Source of the DNA: Flavobacterium branchiicola
Lineage (GTDB): Bacteria; Bacteroidota; Bacteroidia; Flavobacteriales; Flavobacteriaceae
Length of the DNA stretch: 64,000 bases
Assembly: GCF_018383905.1 (NCBI RefSeq)
Contig: NZ_JAGYWA010000002.1
Coordinates: forward strand, 555,369 to 619,368
Direction of reading: 5' to 3'
Shown: positions 57,484 through 64,000 of the stretch, piece by piece
How positions within the stretch are numbered: position 1 is the stretch's first letter
Layout: each line of letters opens with the position of its first letter
Position numbers and translations under genes: made by a program
Notes under the pieces: generated by a model
The model's input: the letters and a program-made list of their open reading frames with translations, nothing else
Databases searched by the model: none
What the model was told of the DNA's origin: nothing

Positions 57484-58116
57484 TTACTTAATTTCAATAA
57501 TAAATTCGTCTTGCGAAGTTCTTACTTTCTTCATGTTTACCAACCAGTCGTTTGCTTCATCTCTATAACCAAGAGGTAATAGTAAAACACTTTTAAGACC
57601 AAGTTCGCTTAAACCTAATAATTTGTCAACTTCAGCAGGAATAAAACCTTCCATTGGCGTTGTATCTACTTTTTGTTCAGCAGCGGCAGCGATTGCCATA
57701 CCAAACGAAATATAAGCTTGTTTTGCAGAGTGATTAGCATGCCATTCCTGACCTAACGGCTCATACATTCCCCAAAGTGTTTTTTTGTAATCATCCATTG
57801 CAGTAGCAGGAATACCTCTTTCAGCAATTGTTTTATTAAATACAGCAGAAATTTTATCTAAAGTATAACCATCCCATGCTGCCCAAACCAAAACGTGAGA
57901 AGCATCAGTAACCTGACTTTGATCAAAACTTACCGCTCTTAGTTTTTCTTTTACCTCTTTATTAGTAATTACAAAAACCTTGTAAGGCTGTAATCCAGAA
58001 GAAGAAGGAGCCAGTTTTGCAGCTTCAAGAATGTAATCCAGTTTCTCTTGCGGCACAACTTGTCCGTTCATTTTTTTTGTAGCATAACGCCACTTTAGTG
58101 CATCTATTAAGGCCAT
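57484..58116 (-). CDS. NAD(P)H-dependent nitroreductase family protein
   Basis: A 210-aa FMN-dependent oxidoreductase of the nitroreductase family (NfsB/dihydropteridine reductase type). RYATKKMNG near the start, LAPSSSGLQPYKVFVI, the AAAAEQKVDTTPMEGFIPAEVDKLLGL middle, and LLPLGYRDEAND near the end mark the FMN site and family. It reduces nitro compounds or quinones with NAD(P)H in the cytoplasm. Length is normal. Monocistronic, with a terminator beyond its end. Confidence 0.9.
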   Translation of the reverse strand: MALIDALKWRYATKKMNGQVVPQEKLDYILEAAKLAPSSSGLQPYKVFVITNKEVKEKLRAVSFDQSQVTDASHVLVWAAWDGYTLDKISAVFNKTIAERGIPATAMDDYKKTLWGMYEPLGQEWHANHSAKQAYISFGMAIAAAAEQKVDTTPMEGFIPAEVDKLLGLSELGLKSVLLLPLGYRDEANDWLVNMKKVRTSQDEFIIEIK

Positions 58117-58500
58117 TTTTTTTTAGATATTTAAATTATTACTCAAATGTAAAAACTTTAAATCTATTTTTTCTTAGGGAATTATTAAATCTAATGTGTT
58201 ATGTTAAATTAAATTGCCTTCATCAGGTAAAAAAATAATTGCTTGTATGTTTTCATGGTGGTGCTTAAAAAATTACGCAGAGTTCGCTAAGGTATTTTTA
58301 TTTGAAGACTAATCAGAATCTATAAAGTAAGTACGCAAAGCTTTATCTACACAATGCTTTGCGAACTTTTTCATTTTAATAATACTTAAAAAACTTCGCG
58401 TACTTTGCGTAACCTGATCCCGATCCGGAAGTTTAAAATAATTTCAACCAACAAGTTTTTGGTGTACTAAAAATAAATAACTAAGTTTAAAAATATACTT
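58117..58500. other. Intergenic interval with a second-type MITE-like element
   Basis: No gene. The element described next occupies most of it; the rest is AT-rich. Confidence 0.45.
58265..58460. mobile_element. MITE-like element, second type, copy B
   Basis: About 195 bases, in opposite orientation to the copy at 41383-41638. Central hairpin GTACGCAAAGCTTT/ATGCTTTGCGAAC and outer units such as ACGCAGAGTTCGCTAAGG and ACTTCGCGTACTTTGCG. The right edge TAATTTCAACCAACAAGTT resembles the terminal repeat of the 206-bp MITE. Confidence 0.5.
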
Positions 58501-60441
58501 TTAAGGTATAAATAATACAGTTCCGCCATTTGCTGAAAGCTTCAAAGCGACTGCATTATTGGTAATTTTTTCTGAACTGAATTTTGATTCAGCGCCTTCA
58601 CCATCAGCAATAACCGAAATTTGTTTGCCCTTCAACATTGGTAAATTCACCGTAATTTCTTTTACTTTATTTTCACCATTAATTGCAGCAATGTACCATT
58701 TTGTGTTTTTTCGACGGGCAATCACGCAGTATTTACCCGGATAACCGTCTATAAATACCGTTTCATCACAAACCGTTGGTATATTTCTTAAATAATCTAG
58801 CAAGTAAGCAGGCTTCTCTGTCAGATTTTGAGGAGTTAAACCCCAATGTTGAATCGGAGAAAAGAATACCACCGCCGTTGCCATTTCAAAAGCATCAGTA
58901 GTTTTTCTTATTGTTCCTTTATCCGGATCACGGTGCAGGCGTTTGTTCAGGAAAACCGGACCAAAATCCATTGCACTGACTGCATTTCTGGTAAAAGGAT
59001 ATAACGTTGCCGTTACCGGATAACGATCACTAAAATCCTGTTGAAAAACCAGATTTTCAGAAGCCAGAACCGCTTCACTCGTCATATAATTAGGATACAT
59101 TCTTTCCCATCCGCGGGGAAGGGTTGCGCCATGAAAATTGATGCACAATCCAAATTCTGCAGCATCAACCAGTATATCATGATAAAGTTTCATCGTAACC
59201 TGTTTATCACCGCCAAAAAAATCTACTTTTAAACCTTTTACCCCAATTTGCTGTAGCCATTGCATCTCTTTGCGTCTGGCTTCCGGAGTATTCATTTTGT
59301 CTTTTGGCGTTTGTGGTGCATTGTTCCAGTTTCCGTTAGAATTATACCAAAGCAGCACATCAACATTTTTAGACTTGGCATAATTTACCAGTTCAATTGT
59401 TTTTTCTTTCCCAATATTAACATCCCACATGGCATCGATTAAAATAAACTCGCATTTCATATCTGCAGCAAGATCAATAAAAGTTTTCTGATCGGCATAA
59501 TTGCAACTTTCATCCTGCCATACAATCCAACTCCAGCTTGCACGTCCGGCATTAAATACTTTAGAAGTTTTTACAAGCGGTTTTACAACATCTGTCGAAG
59601 CAGTAGATTCTACTATGGGTTTCAATGTTTTTCCAAGTGTAATTGTTTTCCAGGAAGTTTGCATAGGTAAAGTAGCAGTCGCCGTTACAGGCCCCATGCT
59701 TTTATTTTCACCTTCCTGCGGAAAAGTAACCGTATAAACTCCTTCAGCATTTGCATCACTCAGTCGGGTGCCGACATAATTGCCTCCAACTCCGGTTTCT
59801 GAAAGCAATAACCATCCTTTTTCACCTAAATGAAATAAAGCCGGAAAAGTAAAACCCAATCCATATTGTGATTTTGTTGCTACAGGTTCCTCTTTGGTAT
59901 ATTCTTCTTCATAAGATGGTTTTGTTTTTTCCCAACCTGTTAATGGTGGTGCTTGAGGCGTAATAAAAGTCGTAGTTCCTTTTGGAAGTTTAAAACCAGT
60001 TATTTCTTTATCGATAGTACAATCGCTAAGATTTTTGTTTTTAGGAATCAGATAACTAAAAGCGACATCTCTGTTTGTGATTCTAAAGATAATTTGAATC
60101 GTATCGTTTGCAGCATTCGTAAAAGTGCAAATTAATTCATTAGCCTTATAATCAACCGTACTCACTTTTGAACGGTTTAAATTATAAGATTCTTTTATAG
60201 TTTTTGAAGTATTGTTAATTAGCTTTAATCCTTGTGTAAAGTCACCAACAGTACTATGAAGCCCTAATGGCGATGGATCTAAAAAAACTTCCTTTTGATA
60301 GGAAATAGAATAGGAGGCAGTTCCATTATTTACAGACACTTCAAGTTGTATGTTTTTATCCGGACTTACTGCTGATATGGTCTGTGATTGCAGTAAATTT
60401 GAAAAAGAAAAGAGCAGAAGACTCGTTAGAAAAATTCTCAT
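58501..60441 (-). CDS. GH97 family glycoside hydrolase
   Basis: A 646-aa exported enzyme (signal ending LLQSQT). The N-terminal beta domain (about 25-270) precedes the TIM barrel and a C-terminal beta domain (about 560-646). The barrel contains SWSWIVWQDES, the KVDFFGGD segment with Asp407 at the place of the retaining nucleophile, and NFHGATLPRGWERMYPNYMTSEAVL. Presence of this Asp suggests a retaining (alpha-galactosidase-like) rather than a SusB-type inverting GH97; this is inferred from the literature pattern. It would act on alpha-linked sugars in the periplasm. Monocistronic. Confidence 0.9.
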   Translation of the reverse strand: MRIFLTSLLLFSFSNLLQSQTISAVSPDKNIQLEVSVNNGTASYSISYQKEVFLDPSPLGLHSTVGDFTQGLKLINNTSKTIKESYNLNRSKVSTVDYKANELICTFTNAANDTIQIIFRITNRDVAFSYLIPKNKNLSDCTIDKEITGFKLPKGTTTFITPQAPPLTGWEKTKPSYEEEYTKEEPVATKSQYGLGFTFPALFHLGEKGWLLLSETGVGGNYVGTRLSDANAEGVYTVTFPQEGENKSMGPVTATATLPMQTSWKTITLGKTLKPIVESTASTDVVKPLVKTSKVFNAGRASWSWIVWQDESCNYADQKTFIDLAADMKCEFILIDAMWDVNIGKEKTIELVNYAKSKNVDVLLWYNSNGNWNNAPQTPKDKMNTPEARRKEMQWLQQIGVKGLKVDFFGGDKQVTMKLYHDILVDAAEFGLCINFHGATLPRGWERMYPNYMTSEAVLASENLVFQQDFSDRYPVTATLYPFTRNAVSAMDFGPVFLNKRLHRDPDKGTIRKTTDAFEMATAVVFFSPIQHWGLTPQNLTEKPAYLLDYLRNIPTVCDETVFIDGYPGKYCVIARRKNTKWYIAAINGENKVKEITVNLPMLKGKQISVIADGEGAESKFSSEKITNNAVALKLSANGGTVLFIP

Positions 60442-60691
60442 GTGTGTGGTATTTTTTGGTTGATTAGTAAAGTGAAGTATTTGGAAATACTTATAAGTGT
60501 AAAAATAACACTATTTATTAAAAATCCAATAAAAGACCAAAAACATTTGATTATTATAAACTTACAAAATAGCATATAAAGAGGATTTCGCTTTTAAAGA
60601 CTAGTTTTTTCGGGCTTTCCTTTAAGAAAAAAATAACAGAACCAGATTCAATTCTAATGTTATTTTAATGTAGCACCGATAATTTCGTTCT

Positions 60692-60699
60692 AAATTTGC
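60692..60699 (+). promoter_or_regulatory. Predicted -7 promoter box of the export operon
   Basis: TAAATTTG, an exact fit to TAnnTTTG, 18 bases before the ATG at 60718. Confidence 0.5.
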
Positions 60700-60717
60700 G
60701 CCCTTTAAAGACCAAAA

Positions 60718-61122
60718 ATGCTGAACAAAATTAAAAATAGTATCTTATGTAAATGCCTGCACGCATTACTAATCGGCTACTTTTTAATGAGCAGTATTAA
60801 CATGTCCGGTACTTTTTCTCAAATCATAAATCAAAATACCGAGCAGGATTCTGTAAAAGGGATTACGTGTACTTTCTTAAAAAAGATCTTTAAATGTGAT
60901 GGAATTCCGGAAGAACTCGATGATTACGAAACCAAGGAAACCAAAACCACAAAATTGGCAAAAGGAATTTTATTATTAGAATACCTGGTACCATTAGATG
61001 CTTCAGTTCCCGGATTGTATTTTAAAATAGGATCTAAGGGTAAAAACTATATTGATAATCCGGTATTTTTATTTGGATTTCATGGTAAAATTCATTTGCG
61101 ACCTCCGCGACTTATTGTATAA
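60718..61122 (+). CDS. Hypothetical 134-aa exported protein upstream of the HlyB/HlyD-like genes
   Basis: Not recognised. The N-terminal region (about 8-28, CKCLHALLIGYFLMSSINM) could be a signal peptide or membrane anchor. The remainder has several Cys (TCTFLKKIFKCD) and a C-terminal HGKIHLRPPRLIV segment. It lies 102 bases before the ABC exporter gene on the same strand, so it may be a substrate, chaperone or accessory of the exporter, but there is no motif to decide. The Bacteroidota promoter box directly before it supports it as the first gene of the operon. Confidence 0.55.
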   Translation: MLNKIKNSILCKCLHALLIGYFLMSSINMSGTFSQIINQNTEQDSVKGITCTFLKKIFKCDGIPEELDDYETKETKTTKLAKGILLLEYLVPLDASVPGLYFKIGSKGKNYIDNPVFLFGFHGKIHLRPPRLIV

Positions 61123-61224
61123 ATGCTTAATTTTGTTTGGATCGGGATAATTTCTTACATCCTTAATACGGTATTTACCGTATATTAATATCTATCTATT
61201 AATCTTGTATTTATATATAAATTT

Positions 61225-62880
61225 ATGACACCTTTTAAACGTTTTGTAAATTTACTTAAGCTGGATAAGCGCGACGTGTATCAAATTATATTTTACGCTG
61301 CTTTTGCCGGTTTAGTAAACCTTTCTTTGCCTTTAGGAATTCAGGCTATTATTAATTTTATTCAAAGCGGGCAAATTAGCGTTTCCTGGATTATTCTGGT
61401 CATTCTGGTTACCATTGGGGTCGGATTTGGCGGGGTTTTGAATATTTTACAGCTGCGAATTGTCGAAAATCTGCAGCAACGTATTTTTGTGCGTTCCTCT
61501 TTTGAATTCGCCTACAGAATGCCTTTAATTAAGTTTAAAGAAATGTATTCTGAATATGCTCCCGAAAAGGCAAACCGCTTTTTTGATACTTTGATGGTTC
61601 AAAAAGGTACAGCCAAACTTTTACTGGATTTTTGTACCGCCTTTGTTCAGGTTAGTTTTGGTATCATATTGTTGGTTTTGTACCATTCCTTTTTTATGGT
61701 AATCGGACTTTTATTTATTGCCATTTTGTACATTATTTTCAAATTTTCGTACAAAGATGGTCTTGAAACCAGTCTTAACGAATCAAAATTCAAATATAAA
61801 GTCGCGGCATGGATTCAGGAAATCGCGCGCAACAGAGAAAGCTTTCGCCAAAAAGGAGGTTTTGAGTATGCGCTGCAACGCAATGACGAATATGTAGCGC
61901 AGTATATAAATTACCACGAAAAGCATTTTCAGGTAATGCAAAAACAATACATTCAGCTTGTAATTTTTAAAATTATTGTTACTGCTGCCTTATTATCAAT
62001 TGGTGGTTTTCTGGTAATTCATCATCAAATGAACATCGGGCAGTTTGTAGCAGCTGAGATTGTTATTGTACTTTTGATTAATTCGGTAGAGAAAATAATC
62101 TTTGGACTGGAATCTTTTTATGATGTACTTACTTCTATAGAAAAGATTGGACAGGTTATGGATATGGAAATTTCATGTATCCCGCAAACTTCAGAAGTAA
62201 GCGAAACCGGAATTACTATCGAAACTGAAAGTATTGCATACAATTACCCTCAGCATAATAAAAAGTCCCTTAAAAACATCAACCTGAAAATAAATCAGGG
62301 AGAAAAGATCTTATTAAACGGTGCAAACGGAGCCGGAAAAAGTACTTTATTGAGATTACTTTCGGGTTTATTGGAACCGGAGAGTGGTACAATGTATGTT
62401 ACCGATAATTTTATGAACCGTCTTGATGAAGAAAGTTACAGAGCACAGTCCGGTACGTTTTTGCAGGACGATACGCTTTTTGCCGGAACCATCAGGGAGA
62501 ATATTATTTTCGGAATTGAAGATACTACTAATGACGATCTGAAATGGGCGCTGGATAATGTTTGTCTTACGCCTTATATAAAAACTTTTCCTAATGGACT
62601 TGGACATCAGATCCATCCGGAGGGACGTGAACTTTCAGGGTCAGATGTTCAGAAAATTCTTTTGGCCAGAAGTATTGTCCATAAGCCTAATATCTTATTT
62701 CTTGAAGATCCGGTTGATAAAATGGATGAAATAACTTCTGCAAAAATTGTAGATTTTTTACTGGCTAAAGAAAATAACTGGACGGTAATTGTAACTTCTA
62801 AAAATGAGATCTGGAAGGAAAAATGCGACCGTATGATTACAATTGAAGATGGGAAAATTAGTAACGACATAAAGCTTTAA
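61225..62880 (+). CDS. HlyB-like ABC exporter without peptidase domain, with degenerate ATPase motifs
   Basis: A 551-aa fused membrane-ATPase exporter half. About six membrane helices (about residues 20-285) precede the ATPase domain (about 330-551). Walker A is intact (Gly366 to Ser373, NGANGAGKS). Other motifs depart from the canon: signature LSGSD (470-474) instead of LSGGQ, Walker B LFLED (491-495) with Glu-Asp instead of Asp-Glu, and Ser525 in place of the H-loop His. It overlaps nothing and is followed after two bases by a HlyD-type gene. A reduced or altered ATPase cycle is possible; it may be a conserved subfamily trait. Confidence 0.85.
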   Translation: MTPFKRFVNLLKLDKRDVYQIIFYAAFAGLVNLSLPLGIQAIINFIQSGQISVSWIILVILVTIGVGFGGVLNILQLRIVENLQQRIFVRSSFEFAYRMPLIKFKEMYSEYAPEKANRFFDTLMVQKGTAKLLLDFCTAFVQVSFGIILLVLYHSFFMVIGLLFIAILYIIFKFSYKDGLETSLNESKFKYKVAAWIQEIARNRESFRQKGGFEYALQRNDEYVAQYINYHEKHFQVMQKQYIQLVIFKIIVTAALLSIGGFLVIHHQMNIGQFVAAEIVIVLLINSVEKIIFGLESFYDVLTSIEKIGQVMDMEISCIPQTSEVSETGITIETESIAYNYPQHNKKSLKNINLKINQGEKILLNGANGAGKSTLLRLLSGLLEPESGTMYVTDNFMNRLDEESYRAQSGTFLQDDTLFAGTIRENIIFGIEDTTNDDLKWALDNVCLTPYIKTFPNGLGHQIHPEGRELSGSDVQKILLARSIVHKPNILFLEDPVDKMDEITSAKIVDFLLAKENNWTVIVTSKNEIWKEKCDRMITIEDGKISNDIKL

Positions 62881-62882
62881 TC

Positions 62883-64000
62883 ATGCTCAATATATCTAAA
62901 GATAACAATCTACTTATAACCCCGGGTAAATACAAGTCGATTACCAGTGTTGCCAGAAGACCACATTATAAAATCCTGAACAGAGTCATCATCGGATTTT
63001 TAATTTTTTGCGTGGCCTGTCTGTTTCTGCCATGGACACAAAATATTTCGGGAATTGGTTCTGTAACGACATTAAAACCAGATCAAAGACCACAAACGGT
63101 TCATAATACTATTGCCGGAAGAATCGAAAAATGGTATGTACAAGAAGGTGATTTTGTAAAAAAAGGAGATACAATTGTTTTTATTTCTGAAATAAAAGAA
63201 GATTATCTGGATCCTAATTTGGTTGGCAATACCAAAGAACAAGTTGACGCTAAAAAAATGGCCGTAGAATCGTATGCCGATAAAGTAAACTCTCTTGATG
63301 TTCAGGCAAAATCGCTAAACACAGAAAGAGAATTAAAATTGCAACAGGCTCAGAATAAAATAAGACAAGCAGGCTTAAAAATTAAGAGCGACAGCATGGA
63401 TCTTGTAGCGGTAAAAACGCAGTTAAGAATCGCTAAAACTCAATTTGACCGTTCGACAGCCTTGAATAAAGAAGGTTTAAAACCACTTTCTGATGTTGAG
63501 CAGAAAAGATTAAAACTGCAGGAATCTGAAGCTTATAGTATTACACAACAAAACAAGCTTTTGAGCAGTAAAAACGAACTCATAAATGCTAAAGTAGAAA
63601 TAAGCAGAATTTCGGCTGAGTATGCTGAAAAAATTTCGAAATCAAGAAGTGATAAGTTTACTGCTCTGAGTACGCAATACGACACAAAAGCGCAGGTAAA
63701 TAAACTGGAAAATCAATATACAAATTACCGCCTTAGAAATGGTTTGTATTACATTACAGCACCTCAGAGTGGTTATGTAAACCGTGCCTTGCTAACAGGT
63801 CTTGGTGAAACAATTAAAGAAGGAACTCCAATTGTGAGTATTATGCCCGCAAGTTATGATATTGCGGTAGAAACGTATGTTAATCCTATTGATCTTCCGT
63901 TGGTACATCGTGGTGCAAAAGTGCGTGTCTGGTTTGACGGATGGCCAAGAATTGTATTTTCAGGATGGCCGGGATTGTCTTACGGAACCTATGGAGGAAA
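62883..64000 (+). CDS. HlyD-family membrane fusion protein, 5-prime part
   Basis: The gene starts with ATG at 62883 and runs open past the window edge; 372 residues are visible. A short cytoplasmic tail is followed by a membrane helix (about 35-51, IIGFLIFCVACLFLPW), a lipoyl-like half (IAGRIEKWYVQEGDFVKKGDTIV, about 80-102), a long coiled-coil hairpin (about 115-285), and the second lipoyl half and beta-barrel (APQSGYVNRALLTGLGE then KVRVWFDGWP). It links the inner-membrane ABC exporter to an outer-membrane TolC-type channel in type I secretion. The TolC-type partner would be expected just beyond the window. Confidence 0.9.
   Translation, partial: MLNISKDNNLLITPGKYKSITSVARRPHYKILNRVIIGFLIFCVACLFLPWTQNISGIGSVTTLKPDQRPQTVHNTIAGRIEKWYVQEGDFVKKGDTIVFISEIKEDYLDPNLVGNTKEQVDAKKMAVESYADKVNSLDVQAKSLNTERELKLQQAQNKIRQAGLKIKSDSMDLVAVKTQLRIAKTQFDRSTALNKEGLKPLSDVEQKRLKLQESEAYSITQQNKLLSSKNELINAKVEISRISAEYAEKISKSRSDKFTALSTQYDTKAQVNKLENQYTNYRLRNGLYYITAPQSGYVNRALLTGLGETIKEGTPIVSIMPASYDIAVETYVNPIDLPLVHRGAKVRVWFDGWPRIVFSGWPGLSYGTYGG

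Overview
The window looks like chromosomal DNA of a Flavobacterium-type Bacteroidota. It is AT-rich and lacks Shine-Dalgarno sites. Several genes have the Bacteroidota promoter -7 box TAnnTTTG. There is a type IX secretion trio (giant SprB-like adhesin with a gliding-type C-terminal sorting domain, PorP/SprF protein, OmpA/PD40 lipoprotein-like partner) and several Bacteroidota carbohydrate enzymes (GH2, GH97, GH130, sulfatase). No rRNA, tRNA, CRISPR array or intact insertion sequence was seen.

Left end (about 0.05-11 kb): a compact phage-derived module. A rightward LexA/CI-like S24 repressor faces a leftward series of small phage genes including a DUF3164 protein. These are followed by what looks like a full three-step lysis cassette: a holin-like membrane protein, a CHAP endolysin and a lipoprotein with a C-terminal membrane anchor resembling a u-spanin. 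Tightly coupled behind it lie a 733-aa orphan protein, an 1103-aa toxin with a deaminase-like C-terminus, and a SUKH (SMI1/KNR4) immunity protein. No capsid, tail, portal or transposase gene is visible. I read the module as a possible colicin-like, SOS-controlled release system built from phage parts; this is inference and the most interesting hypothesis in the window.

Middle (11-36 kb): a TlpA-like thioredoxin, a GH2 beta-galactosidase, an AraC regulator with cupin, alcohol dehydrogenase and aldo/keto reductase genes, then a run of general-stress and DNA-protection genes (DUF4142 lipoprotein, Rho_N-like protein, topoisomerase IB, DUF1328, YciE/F ferritin-like protein, Nei/Fpg glycosylase, DUF72, pyridoxamine-oxidase-like protein, single-domain response regulator, multi-PAS histidine kinase). 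After these come a PQQ-dependent sugar dehydrogenase and an acetyltransferase.

36-64 kb: the metNIQ methionine importer, preceded by a small Met/Cys-rich leader ORF and an intrinsic terminator that together look like an attenuator; a GH130 phosphorylase; the 12.5-kb type IX/adhesin operon; a sulfatase; a nucleosidase; a nitroreductase; a GH97 glycosidase; and the start of a HlyB/HlyD-like export operon whose ABC ATPase has non-canonical catalytic motifs.

The intergenic DNA is unusually rich in repeats: two copies of a roughly 205-bp MITE with terminal inverted repeats and target-site duplications, a second related element with similar ends, seven copies of a roughly 100-bp palindromic repeat, REP-like hairpins at the left edge, and several short degenerate tandem repeats arranged as inverted arms between genes.
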